From Micromonospora sp. WMMD1128 (lineage in GTDB: Bacteria; Actinomycetota; Actinomycetes; Mycobacteriales; Micromonosporaceae): 64,000 nucleotides of DNA. Under the pieces are notes generated by a model. It made no database searches. It was not told the DNA's origin and saw only the letters and a program-made list of their open reading frames with translations. This document shows positions 44,987 through 54,850 of the stretch, piece by piece. The stretch is from positions 5,358,001 to 5,422,000 of the forward strand of contig NZ_CP114902.1 of assembly GCF_027497235.1 (NCBI RefSeq). The letters run 5' to 3'. Numbering within the stretch: position 1 is the stretch's first letter; each line of letters starts with the position of its first letter. Both the position numbers and the translations under genes were made by a program.

Positions 44987-45215
44987 TTGAGAAATGTGCT
45001 TCTGAATCGAGCTTCCCACTCGTGCTTCTCCCGGGAGCAGCTTCGACAGCAGCACATCCTTAGCTCTACCAGAACTCTTCGTGCGTTACTCTCGGTCTGT
45101 ACACCCCGGGTGTGGCCTCTGGTTCAAGCCCCCCGGGGTAAGCCATTTTCTGGAACTCGATCGCATCGCGGCTGCCAGGTTATCCGGTGAACGCTTCTGG
45201 ATCACCGTTGCAGTC

Positions 45216-47747
45216 TCAGGAGGCGCCGTCGGCGCGCAGGGGGAAGACGTTGGCGCGGGCGGTGTCGCGCAGGGAGCCGAGCACGGCGCCGATCTTGTCC
45301 GCCGGCATCGGCTTGAAGAAGTGGTAACCCTGGGCGGCCGTGCAGCCCAACTCGGCAAGCGCGGTGCGCTGCTCGGCCGTCTCCACGCCCTCGGCCACCA
45401 CCCGCAGGCCCAGCTCGTGGGCGAGCCCGACGGTGGTACGCACGATCGCCGCCGCCTCCGGCGAGTCGGCCATCCGGATGACGAAGGAGCGGTCCACCTT
45501 CAACTCGTCCACCGCGATCCGGGTGAGGAACGTCAACGAGGAGAAGCCGGTGCCGAAGTCGTCCACGGCGAGCTGCACGCCCATCGCCCGCAGCGTCGCC
45601 AACACCTCGTCGATGATCTCCAGCTCGCTCATCACCACCGTCTCGGTGATTTCCAGGACCAGCCGGTGCGGCGGGACCTGGTGCCGGCGCAGCGCCTCCT
45701 CGATCTCGGTGGGCAGCCGCGGGTCGAGCAGGCTGCGGGCCGACAGGTTCACCGAGATGGGCACGTCGAGCCCGTCCCGCGCCCACCCGGCGGCCACCTC
45801 CAGCGCCTTGTTCAGCACGTAGCGGGTGAAACTGCCGAGTTGCTCGCTGTTCTCCACCGGACGGATGAAGTCGGCCGGGCCGAGCCAGCCGCGGCGCGGG
45901 TGCCGCCACCGGATCAGCGCCTCCACCCCGGTCGGAGCGCCGGTGGCCAGGTCGACCGCCGGTTGCAACGCCAACACCAACTGGTCGTCGGCGGCCAGGG
46001 CCTCCCGCAGCTCCGCGAGCAACGCCAGGTGATCGGTGCTCGCCGCGTCCCGGGAGCTGTCGTACGCGGCGACGCTGCCCCCGCCCGCCTTCGCCTGGTA
46101 CATCGCGATGTCGGCGCGGCGCAGCAGCTCGGTCAGGTCGGCGGCGCCCGCGTCGGCCACCACCACGCCGACCGCCACCTCGACGGACATCCGCACGCCG
46201 GCCACCTCGGTCGGGGCGGCGAGCCGTTCGGCCACCTCGCGGGCCTGGCGTAGCGCGTACGCGAGCGGTGCCGTCCGGTCCTCGACCACCGGGACCGAGG
46301 TCAGCAGCAGCGCGAACTCGTCGCCGCCGAGCCGCCCGAGCAGGTCGCCGGGCCGGGTCAGCACGGCCAACCGGTTGGCGGTCAGCCGCAGCAGCTGGTC
46401 GCCGGCCGCGTGCCCGAGCGTGTCGTTCACTTCCTTGAACTGGTTCACGTCCAGCAGCAGCAGCGCCACCGGATGGTCGTGCGGGCGTTGCCGCAGCGCC
46501 TGGTCGCCGCGGGTCAGCAACGCCGCCCGGTTGAGCAGCCCGGTGAGCTGGTCGTGCACCGCGTCGTACGACGATCGGGCGGTGACCAGCCGCAGCTCGC
46601 GGTGGGTCGCGGCGTCGTGCAGGGCGGCGGCCAGGGCGTCGCCGAAGGCGGCCACGCCGTCGTGCTCGCGCTGGCTGGGCGGTGCGGACCGGGCGAAGCG
46701 CACCCGCAACCGTCCCACCTCGACGGCGCCCACGGCGAGCCGCCGGACCAGCTCGTGCTCGCCCGACCCGTCGCCCGCCGCGGGTGTCACCTCGCAGTCG
46801 CGCACCTGCCCGCCGAGGTCGGCCCGGTAGCGACGCCAGCGCCCGTCGCCACGCGCCACGTCCACCTCGACCAGCTCGGCTCCGAACAGGGCGAGGGCGC
46901 CGGACACGGCGGAGGTCGCCACGCCGCGTTCGTCGAGCTGGTTGAGCGCGGCGGTGGCCTCGGCGAACGCCCGCCAGGTCCGCCGTTCCTCCTCGGCCCG
47001 GAGCCGGTGCCGGTAGGTCTGTTGGAGCAGCCACAGTGGCGGCGGCAGGAGCAGCAGCCAGCGCGGGTCGAGTTCCAGCAGCGTGACCACCACCAGGCCG
47101 ACCGCGACGTTGCCGACGAACATGAGCAGCTTGCCGCGGAGCGCGGCCAGCAGCGGCGGCCCGATCGGGATGTCGTGCCGCAGCGCGATCGTGGCGGCGC
47201 CCAGCCAGGCGGTGGTGAGCAGGTAGGTCACGGCGCCGACGCTCAGGGCGAGGGCCAGCTCCGGGGTGGGCGCGGCGAGCAGCGGCCGGCCGAGCGCGCT
47301 CGCGACCGCCCCGGCCAGCGCCGTGGCGGCGGTGAGTGAGGTGGTGATGCGCACCAGTTCCAGCGCCGGGCGGCGGTCGGCGGCCAGGGACATGGCGGTC
47401 CAGGCGGTGCCGGCGCCGAGCAGCGCCGCGGCCGGAAGCCAGCCGGCGGGCACCAGCCAGAGGCAGACCACGAGCGCGGCCTCACCCCAGGTGATGCTCA
47501 CCATGCCCGCCGCGGTGCGGAAGCGCAGCCGCGCGAGCTGGGCGACGGCGAACGCGACCGCCGCGAGGCCGAAGCGGGCCGGGCCGGGCAGCGGGTCCCC
47601 GGCCGGCAGGTGCGCCGGTGCGGCGAGACCGAGCACCGCGGCCAGCAACGCGGTGACCGCGACCGCTGCGGTCAGCAGCACGACGCTCAGCGGCGTGCCG
47701 CGCAGGCCGAGCCGGTCGGGGGGACGGTCGGCCGGCTCGGAGGTCAC
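45216..47747 (-). CDS. membrane GGDEF-EAL protein (c-di-GMP synthesis/turnover)
   Basis: About 843 residues from GTG at 47747; an in-frame GTG at 47825 would add 26 residues, with no ribosome-binding site. Several membrane spans (about the first 250 residues), a GAF-like or linker region, then a GGDEF domain with intact R-L-G-G-D-E-F near residue 480-490, and an EAL domain with intact GVEALIRW, LEITETVVM, VDDFGTGFSS and VVAEGVET. Both catalytic signatures look complete, so synthase and phosphodiesterase activities are both possible; net activity cannot be told. c-di-GMP controls BldD and development in actinomycetes. The 44987-45215 gap before it holds no gene that I can support. Confidence 0.93.
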   Translation of the reverse strand: MTSEPADRPPDRLGLRGTPLSVVLLTAAVAVTALLAAVLGLAAPAHLPAGDPLPGPARFGLAAVAFAVAQLARLRFRTAAGMVSITWGEAALVVCLWLVPAGWLPAAALLGAGTAWTAMSLAADRRPALELVRITTSLTAATALAGAVASALGRPLLAAPTPELALALSVGAVTYLLTTAWLGAATIALRHDIPIGPPLLAALRGKLLMFVGNVAVGLVVVTLLELDPRWLLLLPPPLWLLQQTYRHRLRAEEERRTWRAFAEATAALNQLDERGVATSAVSGALALFGAELVEVDVARGDGRWRRYRADLGGQVRDCEVTPAAGDGSGEHELVRRLAVGAVEVGRLRVRFARSAPPSQREHDGVAAFGDALAAALHDAATHRELRLVTARSSYDAVHDQLTGLLNRAALLTRGDQALRQRPHDHPVALLLLDVNQFKEVNDTLGHAAGDQLLRLTANRLAVLTRPGDLLGRLGGDEFALLLTSVPVVEDRTAPLAYALRQAREVAERLAAPTEVAGVRMSVEVAVGVVVADAGAADLTELLRRADIAMYQAKAGGGSVAAYDSSRDAASTDHLALLAELREALAADDQLVLALQPAVDLATGAPTGVEALIRWRHPRRGWLGPADFIRPVENSEQLGSFTRYVLNKALEVAAGWARDGLDVPISVNLSARSLLDPRLPTEIEEALRRHQVPPHRLVLEITETVVMSELEIIDEVLATLRAMGVQLAVDDFGTGFSSLTFLTRIAVDELKVDRSFVIRMADSPEAAAIVRTTVGLAHELGLRVVAEGVETAEQRTALAELGCTAAQGYHFFKPMPADKIGAVLGSLRDTARANVFPLRADGAS

Positions 47748-47926
47748 GGCCCCGCCCCGGTGGGACGCGGAATCGGGGCACGGTCGGGGGCCGTTGCTGC
47801 CTTCGACATCGGCGCCCCCTTCCACGCAGGGTCCGGGGCCTGACGGTCCCCCCGGCGGAAGGCTAAGCCAAACCCGGTGGCCGCAACAGGGGTCGAGGAC
47901 CGGTCTGGGCGTGATTCATGCGGTGT

Positions 47927-48211
47927 TCAGCTGTTGCGGCGCTGCTGGGGGCCGGTGGGAGCATTCGTCGGTGAATCCTGCCCGTCGGGTCCATCTGTCG
48001 GATCGACGACTGCCGCCTCGGCCCGGCCGGGCTCGGCCTGGCGCGGAAAGCGGTCCGGCAGGCGGCGCAGCCGGGCGTTCATGTTGCGGATGAGCAGAAC
48101 GGTGACGGTGGCCAGCGCGATGATGAGAAAGAGGCCCATCGGGCCGGCCAGACCACCCGTGCGGGTGTCACCGAAGTTGTTCTCCGCGAGCACCTGGGCG
48201 GTGGTCAGCAT
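47927..48211 (-). CDS. small single-span membrane protein near mca
   Basis: 94 residues, ATG at 48211 with GGAGG 6 nt upstream. One membrane span (about residues 24-41, GPMGLFLIIALATVTVLLI) followed by a basic stretch RNMNARLRRLP and a disordered Pro/Gln/Asp tail. It follows mca by 48 bp on the same strand. A similarly placed small gene (Rv1083) lies beside mca in mycobacteria. No function known. Confidence 0.7.
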   Translation of the reverse strand: MLTTAQVLAENNFGDTRTGGLAGPMGLFLIIALATVTVLLIRNMNARLRRLPDRFPRQAEPGRAEAAVVDPTDGPDGQDSPTNAPTGPQQRRNS

Positions 48212-48259
48212 GGTGTTCCTCCGATGTGCGGCTGGCCACCAGGGTAGCCCTCGGGGGTG

Positions 48260-49141
48260 TCAGCCGGCACGGCACGTCTCGCGCACCCCGGCGAAGAGAT
48301 CGGACTCCGGGAGCGGGCTGTCGACGAGCGAGCGGGCGAGTTGGAAGTCCTCCGTCGGCCAGGCGCGCTGCTGCAGGTCCATCGGCACCTGGAACCAGAA
48401 CCCGTCCGGGTCGATCTGGGTGGCGTGGGCGCGCAGCGCGTCGTCGCGGACCGGGAAGTAGGGCGCGCAGTCGACCCGGGTGGTGATCCGCTCCCCCTTG
48501 TCGGGGCGCTCCTCCCACCGCTTCATCCACTCGCCGTACGGCGACTCGAAGCCGGCGGCGAGCATCGCCTCATGCAGGCTGAGAATCTTGGCGCGGGAGA
48601 AGCCCACGTCGTAGTAGAGCTTCAGCGGCTGCCACGGCTCGCCCAGCTCCGGGTGGCGGTCGGGGTCGCCGGCCGCCGCGAAGGCCGCCACGGTGACCTT
48701 GTGGGTCATGATGTGGTCCGGGTGCGGGTAGCCGCCCTCCTCGTCGTACGTGGTGACCACGTGCGGGCGGAACTGTCGCATCAGCCGGACCAGCGGCGCG
48801 GCGGCGACCTCCACCTCCTGGAGCGCGAAGCAGCCCTCGGGCAGCGGCGGCAGCGGGTCGCCCTCGGGCAGCCCGGAGTCGACGAAGCCGAGCCATGCCT
48901 GCTCGACGCCGAGGACGGCGCGCGCGGCGTCCATCTCGGCCCGGCGGATGTCGCCGATGTTGGCCCACACGTCCGGTCGGTCCATCTTGGGGTTGAGCAC
49001 GCTGCCCCGCTCACCGCCGGTGCACGTGACGACCAGGACATCCACCCCCTCGGCGACATATTTCGCCATGGTGGCGGCGCCCTTGCTCGACTCGTCGTCG
49101 GGATGGGCGTGCACCGCCATGAGACGCAGCTGCTCTGCCAC
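48260..49141 (-). CDS. mca: mycothiol S-conjugate amidase
   Basis: 293 residues from GTG at 49141 with GAGGAG 8 nt upstream. Zinc motifs A-H-P-D-D-E-S at 12-18 and H-P-D-H at 140-143 are those of the Mca/MshB LmbE-like amidases. Length and the segment YGEWMKRWEERPDKGERITTR favour Mca over MshB. It cleaves mycothiol S-conjugates, giving mercapturic acids for export, so detoxifies electrophiles and antibiotics. Divergent from DUF4307 across 240 bp. Confidence 0.93.
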   Translation of the reverse strand: MAEQLRLMAVHAHPDDESSKGAATMAKYVAEGVDVLVVTCTGGERGSVLNPKMDRPDVWANIGDIRRAEMDAARAVLGVEQAWLGFVDSGLPEGDPLPPLPEGCFALQEVEVAAAPLVRLMRQFRPHVVTTYDEEGGYPHPDHIMTHKVTVAAFAAAGDPDRHPELGEPWQPLKLYYDVGFSRAKILSLHEAMLAAGFESPYGEWMKRWEERPDKGERITTRVDCAPYFPVRDDALRAHATQIDPDGFWFQVPMDLQQRAWPTEDFQLARSLVDSPLPESDLFAGVRETCRAG

Positions 49142-49381
49142 CTTCGGCGCTCCTCGTCTGTGCCCGCCGACCGACATGCGTCGGCCGGCTGACCTGCCGG
49201 AATCTCCCCCCGCGCCCGCGAAAGCCCCCGTGTTGGCCGGTCGGGACCGCCGCCGGGGTGGCGAGGACCACCCGGACCCGTCGGGGCCGACCTGCCATCC
49301 TTGACTCAGCACCGGGCTGGGAAGATGGACCCTGCCATTCTTGCCGATGCCGCCGACAACAACGCCAGGAGATGCCCGCCG

Positions 49382-49816
49382 GTGAGCGAGACGCACGCCA
49401 CAGTCGCACCGGAAGCGCCGGTCTTCCCGCCGGGCCGTTACGGCCGTCGCCGGGAGCCGGGTCGCCGCCGGCCGCTCGCGCTCGCCCTGGCGGTGACGGC
49501 CGTGCTGGCCCTCCTCGGGCTGGGCGCGCTGAAGCTCTACCAGCAGTACGGCGATCCCGACTACCGGGGCGAGATGATCAGTTACACCGGGATCACCGAC
49601 TCCCGGGTCGTGGTCGACTTCCGGGTCACCGTGCCACCGGGCGGGGCCGCCACCTGCCTGCTGCGGGCCCGTTCCCACGACGGCGCCGAGGTGGGCCACG
49701 TCGAGGCCACCGTGACCGCCGAACCGGGTCGACGACACGTCCGCGCCCGGCAGGAGGTGCCGACGAGCGCGCGACCGTTCATCGGCGAGGTGTTGCGCTG
49801 CCGACCGGCCGGCTGA
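49382..49816 (+). CDS. DUF4307 membrane protein
   Basis: 144 residues from GTG at 49382 (AGGAGA about 10 nt upstream). A basic N-terminus ([14 protein letters not shown]), one membrane span at about 34-53, then an extracellular strand-rich domain with [23 protein letters not shown] and a cysteine pair (CLLRA...LRCRP). This matches DUF4307, conserved next to mca and greA in actinobacteria (as Rv1081c). Function unknown. Confidence 0.85.
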   Translation: MSETHATVAPEAPVFPPGRYGRRREPGRRRPLALALAVTAVLALLGLGALKLYQQYGDPDYRGEMISYTGITDSRVVVDFRVTVPPGGAATCLLRARSHDGAEVGHVEATVTAEPGRRHVRARQEVPTSARPFIGEVLRCRPAG

Positions 49817-49961
49817 GCCGGACGCCGGCGAGCCGCCGGCACCCACACCCCGGGTCCCATCGCCGGCACCCGGGGCGCTGGACCACACCCGGACGGGTGC
49901 GGCACTGGTAACTTGGTGGTTTCACCTGTCAGCCAGTTCGCACCAACCGAGGAGATCGCCT

Positions 49962-50462
49962 GTGTCCACAAACGGAAACGAGGCGCCCGCCACCTGGCTG
50001 TCCCAGGACGCTCACGACCGCCTCCAGGCCGAGCTCGACGAGCTGATCGCCAACCGGCCGGTCATCGCCGCCGAGATCAACGCCCGGCGCGAGGAGGGCG
50101 ACCTGCGGGAGAACGGTGGCTACCACGCCGCCCGCGAGGAGCAGGGCAAGGCGGAAGGGCGCATCCTCTACCTCAAGGAGCTGCTGCGCACCGCCAAGGT
50201 CGGTGAGGCGCCGGACGCCGACGCGGTGTCGCCCGGCATGGTCGTCACCATCTACTTCGACGACGACGCCGACGACACCGAGACGTTCCTGCTCGGCTCC
50301 CGCGAGATCGCCTCCACCACCGACCTCACCGTCTACAGCCCCGAGTCCGCGCTCGGCAAGGCGATCCTCGGCGGCAAGGCGGGCCAGACCTGCACCTACA
50401 CCGCGCCCAGCGGCGCCGACATCAAGGTGACCGTGGTCTCCTTCGAGCCCTACTCGGGCTGA
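49962..50462 (+). CDS. greA: transcript cleavage factor GreA
   Basis: 166 residues, GTG at 49962. N-terminal coiled coil with the acidic tip [22 protein letters not shown] (D-L-x-E-N is the tip that enters the polymerase channel), then the FKBP-like C-terminal domain ([18 protein letters not shown]-like SALGKAILG). Rescues backtracked RNA polymerase. Followed by a strong terminator and convergent ilvA. Confidence 0.96.
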   Translation: MSTNGNEAPATWLSQDAHDRLQAELDELIANRPVIAAEINARREEGDLRENGGYHAAREEQGKAEGRILYLKELLRTAKVGEAPDADAVSPGMVVTIYFDDDADDTETFLLGSREIASTTDLTVYSPESALGKAILGGKAGQTCTYTAPSGADIKVTVVSFEPYSG

Positions 50463-50544
50463 CCCGCCGGCGGACCCGCGCCGGCCGGCTCGGGTCCGAC
50501 CCGACCGAGGCTGACAGGCTCCTCGGACCCGAGCCACACCGCCG

Positions 50545-50581
50545 AACGCCCCGACCGGTTCCTCCGGTCGGGGCGTTCGCG
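50545..50581. terminator. bidirectional hairpin between greA and ilvA
   Basis: Perfect 16-bp stem CGAACGCCCCGACCGG / CCGGTCGGGGCGTTCG with loop TTCCT. It lies 82 nt after the greA stop and 14 nt past the end of convergent ilvA. No T-tract on either side. Confidence 0.75.
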
Positions 50582-50595
50582 GTCATGGCCGACCG

Positions 50596-51816
50596 TCACC
50601 CCTCGCCCGCGAAGACCACCTGGTAGCCGCTGGCGCGCAACGCGCTGATCAGTGTGTCCGAGTGCGCCACCCCGCGGGTCTCCACGGAGAGCGCCACCTC
50701 CACCTCGCCGAGCCGCAGGTGCGGGTTGGCCCGCTGGTGCACCACGTCCACCACGTTCGCCCGGTGCTCGGCGATTTCGCTGAGCAGCGAGGCGAGCTGT
50801 CCCGGCCGGTCGGTGCAGCGCACCGTGACGCGCAGGAAACGCCCGGCCGCGGCCAGGCCGTGCTCGATCACCCGGAGCATCAGCAGCGGGTCGATGTTGC
50901 CGCCGGAGAGCACCGCCACCACGGGCGTGGACACCTCCACCGCACCGGCCATCAGCGCCGCCACGCCTACCGCGCCGGCCGGCTCCACCACCTGCTTGCC
51001 GCGCTCCAGGAGCATCAGCAACGCCCGGGAGATGTCCTCCTCGGTGACCGTGACGACGTCGTCGACGAGCTTGCGGACGTGGGTGAAGGTCAGCTCGCCG
51101 GGGCGGCCGACGGCGATGCCGTCGGCGATCGTGCCGAAGGAGGGCAGCCGGACCGGCTCGCCGGCCACAAGCGAGGGTGGGAAGGCGGCGGCGCTCGCCG
51201 CCTGCACCCCGATCACCCGTACGTCGGGACGCAGCGCCTTGGCCGCCACCGCGATGCCCGAGACGAGCCCGCCACCACCCACCCCGGTCACGATGGTGCG
51301 CACGTCCGGGCACTGCTCCAGGATCTCCAGCGCCACCGTGCCCTGGCCGGCGATGACGTCCGCGTGGTCGAACGGGTGGATGAACACCGCGCCGGTCCGC
51401 TCCGCGAAGGTCTGCGCCGCGACGAGCGACTCGTCCACCGTGTTGCCGACGAGTTCGATCCGGGCGCCGTACCCCTTCGTCGCGGCGACCTTCGGCAGCG
51501 GCGCGTTCACCGGCATGAAGACGGTGGCGTGCGTGCCGACCAGGTCGGCGGCGAGCGCCACCCCCTGGGCGTGGTTGCCGGCGCTGGCCGCCACCACGCC
51601 GCGGGCCCGCTCCGCCGCGGAGAGCCGGGAGATCCGCACGTACGCGCCCCGCACCTTGTACGACCCGGCGCGCTGCACGTTCTCGCACTTGAGCCAGACC
51701 GGCCCGCCGAGTTCGGCGCTGAGTGGCCGGGACGGCTCCAGCGGGGTGGTGCGGGTGACGCCAGCGAGCAGTTCCCGCGCGGCCTGTACGTCGGCGAGAC
51801 CGACCAGTTCCGTCAT
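50596..51816 (-). CDS. ilvA: threonine ammonia-lyase
   Basis: 406 residues. PLP lysine K54 in AGSYKVRGA, then ASAGNHAQG, TGVGGGGLVSG, and LSGGNIDP. A C-terminal ACT domain (about 325-406, VRCTDRPGQLASLL) marks the biosynthetic-like, shorter form. Deaminates threonine to 2-oxobutanoate; in Micromonosporaceae this may feed isoleucine synthesis or propionyl-CoA. Convergent with greA. Confidence 0.93.
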   Translation of the reverse strand: MTELVGLADVQAARELLAGVTRTTPLEPSRPLSAELGGPVWLKCENVQRAGSYKVRGAYVRISRLSAAERARGVVAASAGNHAQGVALAADLVGTHATVFMPVNAPLPKVAATKGYGARIELVGNTVDESLVAAQTFAERTGAVFIHPFDHADVIAGQGTVALEILEQCPDVRTIVTGVGGGGLVSGIAVAAKALRPDVRVIGVQAASAAAFPPSLVAGEPVRLPSFGTIADGIAVGRPGELTFTHVRKLVDDVVTVTEEDISRALLMLLERGKQVVEPAGAVGVAALMAGAVEVSTPVVAVLSGGNIDPLLMLRVIEHGLAAAGRFLRVTVRCTDRPGQLASLLSEIAEHRANVVDVVHQRANPHLRLGEVEVALSVETRGVAHSDTLISALRASGYQVVFAGEG

Positions 51817-51877
51817 GCCCCGATCGTGCCATTCGCCCCCGGCGGGACCTGCGCCGACGTCGGACCCACAGCCGCGT

Positions 51878-53278
51878 TCAGGCGGCGGCCGGCGTTCCGA
51901 CGCGGGGATAGCCGGGTGCGTGCCGCGCCCACGGCGCCTGCATCTCGAACTGGCCGGCCACGCCGAGCAGCAGCAGCTCCGAGCCGGGCGGCCCGACGAA
52001 CTGCACGGCGGCCGGCAGCCCGTCCGGGCGACGGCCGACCGGGATCGTGATCGCCGGCAGCCCGGCGATGTTCCACGGCGCGGCGTACGGGGCGTACCTG
52101 ATGTTCGTCGTCATGTTCGCCAGCCAGGAGCGGCCGGACCAGCCGGCGGCCTCCGGCGGCGGCCCGGCCAGCGCCGGGGTGAGCAGCAGGTCGACCGAGT
52201 GGTCGGCGAAGAAGTGCACCGACCGCTCGCGCCAGGCGGCCCGGTCGGCCTCCCGGACGTACCCGCGGCGCTGCGCCCACTCGCCGAGCGCGACGTGCCG
52301 GCGGCTGCGCCGCTGGAGCCGGCGCGGGGCCACGCCGGCGGCCCGCACGTCCGCGGCGGCGGCGGCGAACCAGGTGGCGATGCCCTGGAGGCCGAGCCGG
52401 GTGGGGTAGACCGGGTCGGCGGGGACGGTGTCGTGCCCGGCGCCGGCCAGCAGCCGGCCGGCGGCGGCGACCGCGTCCCGGTTCGCCGCGTCCGCGGAGA
52501 CGCCGCGCACCGGGGAACGCAGCGAGACGCCCACCCGCAGCCGCGGCGGCGGCACCAGCGTGGCCGGTCGGCGCCCGGCCAGCACCGAGAAGCCGACCAC
52601 CGCGTCGGCCACCGTCCCGGTGAGCATGCCGTGCTCGGTGAGGCCGAACCAGTCGTCCGCGCCGAGCTGGCAGGGCACCACGCCCCGGCCGGGTTTGAGC
52701 CCGACCAGGCCGCAGCAGGCCGCCGGGATCCGGATCGAGCCGAACCCGTCGTTGCCGTGCGCCATCGGCACCATCCCGGCGGCCACCGCGGCGGCGGCGC
52801 CGCCGGAGGAGCCGCCGGGGGTACGCGCCGGGTCCCACGGGTTGCGGGTCACCCCGCTGTCGTCGTCGGTGAGGGCCCACAGGCCCAGCTCCGGCATCCG
52901 GGTCACACCGAGGATCACCGCGCCCGCGCCGCGCAACCGCCGGACCACCTCGTGGTCGGCCTCCGCCACGCCGGTACGCATCGCGGCCGACCCGTTCCAG
53001 GTGGGCAGGCCGGCCACCGGCGTGTTCTCCTTGACCGCCACCGGCACCCCGGCCAGCGGCAGGTCGGCCAACTCCTCCTGCTCGTCGACCTTCTCCGCCT
53101 CGGTGATCGCCTCGCCGCCGCGTACCGTGCGGAACGCGGCGAGCTCGGCGTCGGCCCGGGACACGTGGTCGAGGTGGTCGGCCACCACCTGGGTGGCGGA
53201 GACGTCGCCGCGGCGTACCGCGCGGGCGATCTGCTTCGCGGTCGCCCCGACCCAGGTCGTCGGCAAGATGTCCGGCAC
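51878..53278 (-). CDS. amidase-signature family protein
   Basis: About 466 residues from GTG at 53278, with GGAGG 6 nt upstream; a GTG two codons earlier abuts it. The amidase signature is complete: VAVKENTPVAG (catalytic Lys), then R-T-P-G-G-S-S-G-G-A-A-A-A-V-A (Ser cis-Ser region) and F-G-S-I-R-I-P-A-A (nucleophile Ser). GatA, urea and nitrile amidases share this fold; it lacks the tight neighbours of gatCAB, so is probably a stand-alone amidase of unknown substrate. Sits 23 bp after metB on the same strand. Confidence 0.9.
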   Translation of the reverse strand: MPDILPTTWVGATAKQIARAVRRGDVSATQVVADHLDHVSRADAELAAFRTVRGGEAITEAEKVDEQEELADLPLAGVPVAVKENTPVAGLPTWNGSAAMRTGVAEADHEVVRRLRGAGAVILGVTRMPELGLWALTDDDSGVTRNPWDPARTPGGSSGGAAAAVAAGMVPMAHGNDGFGSIRIPAACCGLVGLKPGRGVVPCQLGADDWFGLTEHGMLTGTVADAVVGFSVLAGRRPATLVPPPRLRVGVSLRSPVRGVSADAANRDAVAAAGRLLAGAGHDTVPADPVYPTRLGLQGIATWFAAAAADVRAAGVAPRRLQRRSRRHVALGEWAQRRGYVREADRAAWRERSVHFFADHSVDLLLTPALAGPPPEAAGWSGRSWLANMTTNIRYAPYAAPWNIAGLPAITIPVGRRPDGLPAAVQFVGPPGSELLLLGVAGQFEMQAPWARHAPGYPRVGTPAAA

Positions 53279-53301
53279 TGCCACCCTCCGTCGTCCAGCG
53301 G

Positions 53302-54444
53302 TCAGCCCAGTGCCTGCTCCAGATCGGCGAGCAGGTCGTCGACCGTCTCGATGCCGACAGACAGTCGCACGAGATCGGCGGGAACTTCAAGCGGCGAGCC
53401 GGCGGCGCTCGCGTGTGTCATCCGGCCCGGATGCTCGATCAGGGACTCCACCCCGCCCAGCGACTCGGCGAGGACGAACAGCCGGGCCCGGTTGCAGATC
53501 TCGACGGCGTGCTCCTCGCCGCCCGCCGCGCGGAACGAGATCATGCCGCCGAAACGACGCATCTGCTTGGCGGCCACCTCGTGACCCGGGTGCGACGGCA
53601 GGCCCGGGTAGAGGACCTGGGCGACCTTCGCGTTGCCGTCCAGCCAGGCGGCGATCCGCTCGGCGTTGTCGCAGTGCCGGTCCATCCGTACCCCGAGGGT
53701 CTTGAGACCGCGCAGGGTGAGCCAGGCGTCGAACGGGCCGTTAACGGCGCCCATCGCGTTCTGGTGATAGCGCAACTCCTCGCCGAGCGCCCGGTCGGCG
53801 GCGACAAGCGCGCCACCGACCACGTCGGAGTGACCGCCGACGTACTTCGTGGTGGAGTGCACCACCACGTCCGCGCCGAACGCGATCGGCTGTTGCAGGT
53901 ACGGCGAGGCGAACGTGTTGTCGACCACCAGCAGCGCGCCGGCGTCGTGCGCCACGGCGGCCAGGGCGGCGATGTCGGCGATACCGAGCAGCGGGTTCGT
54001 CGGCGTCTCCACCCACACGATCCGGGTGGCGCCGGGCCGGACCGCGGCCCGGACCGCGTCCGGGTCGGAGACCTTCGCCGGGGTGTACGCCAGGCCCCAC
54101 CGCTCGGCCACCTTCGCGAACAGCCGGTAGGTGCCGCCGTACGCGTCGTCCGGGATCACGACGTGGTCGCCGGGCTTGCAGACGGTCCGCAGCAGCGTGT
54201 CCTCGGCGGCCAGGCCACTGGCGAAGGCGAGCCCCACCGGACCGCCCTCCAGCGCGGCCAGGCACTCCTGCAGGGCGTCCCGGGTGGGGTTGCCGGAGCG
54301 GCTGTACTCGTAGCCCTCGCGGGGCGCGCCGACGGCGTCCTGGGCGTACGTGCTGGTCTGGTAGATCGGGGGGATCACCGCGCCGGTGCGGGCCTCGGGG
54401 TCCTGGCCGGCGTGGATGGCGAGCGTCTCGAAGCCGTGACTCAT
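53302..54444 (-). CDS. metB: cystathionine gamma-synthase / lyase
   Basis: 380 residues, ATG at 54444. PLP lysine K200 in VVVHSTTKYVGGHSD, with YQTSTYAQDAVG, YEYSRSGNPTR and SLGGVESLIEHPG. Joins O-acylhomoserine with cysteine, or cleaves cystathionine; sequence alone does not separate the two. The cbs gene at the right edge supports a transsulfuration role; cbs, metB, greA and mca lie in the same order in mycobacteria. Confidence 0.93.
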   Translation of the reverse strand: MSHGFETLAIHAGQDPEARTGAVIPPIYQTSTYAQDAVGAPREGYEYSRSGNPTRDALQECLAALEGGPVGLAFASGLAAEDTLLRTVCKPGDHVVIPDDAYGGTYRLFAKVAERWGLAYTPAKVSDPDAVRAAVRPGATRIVWVETPTNPLLGIADIAALAAVAHDAGALLVVDNTFASPYLQQPIAFGADVVVHSTTKYVGGHSDVVGGALVAADRALGEELRYHQNAMGAVNGPFDAWLTLRGLKTLGVRMDRHCDNAERIAAWLDGNAKVAQVLYPGLPSHPGHEVAAKQMRRFGGMISFRAAGGEEHAVEICNRARLFVLAESLGGVESLIEHPGRMTHASAAGSPLEVPADLVRLSVGIETVDDLLADLEQALG

Positions 54445-54520
54445 GCCCGAGACGTTAGTCCGCCGGTCCGCTGCGGCGCGGAGAACCCGGCGCGTCGGAC
54501 CGGTCGGCCATACTGGTTCG

Positions 54521-54850
54521 GTGAGTCCGACCGAAACGCTGCCCTCCCGCCTGCACGGCGCGGTCGACCGGATCCCGGCCTCGCTGGAGATGCTGGTCGG
54601 TCCGCGATCGGGCCGGGTCAGCCTGCCCGTGCGGCTGGCCTGGTCGGGTCCGACAGATTACGACATCGGCGACCCGCACGAACGGCTGACCTTCTACTGC
54701 CTGCTGCTCGACTGCGGCCAGCGTCGCGACATCGTCAACTACGTCAACGCCGCTCTGCTCCGTCAGGATTGGCCCCGCATCCGACGGCTGACCGCGCGCC
54801 GGGTGACGCGGCTCTGGGAGCGACGACTGCCCGCCCTCACCGCCGAGTAA
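54521..54850 (+). CDS. small protein paired with AbiEii-like nucleotidyltransferase
   Basis: 109 residues from GTG at 54521. Core: RLTFYCLLLDCGQRRDIVNYVNAALLRQDWPRIRRLTARRVTRLWERRLP, a basic helical protein with Tyr-Val-Asn. It overlaps the next gene by one base (TAATG), which implies translational coupling. It does not look like the classical AbiEi winged-helix antitoxin; it may be a different kind of antitoxin or regulator. Family not recognised. Confidence 0.6.
   Translation: MSPTETLPSRLHGAVDRIPASLEMLVGPRSGRVSLPVRLAWSGPTDYDIGDPHERLTFYCLLLDCGQRRDIVNYVNAALLRQDWPRIRRLTARRVTRLWERRLPALTAE

Noticed and set aside
45090..45165. tRNA-like fragment around GGTTCAAGCC
   Set aside because: The flanking bases do not form a T-stem, and no anticodon arm or acceptor stem can be drawn.
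44987..45215. Possible small gene in the gap before the GGDEF-EAL gene
   Set aside because: An open frame of 67 codons from 44987 has no ribosome-binding site and no domain; left unannotated.
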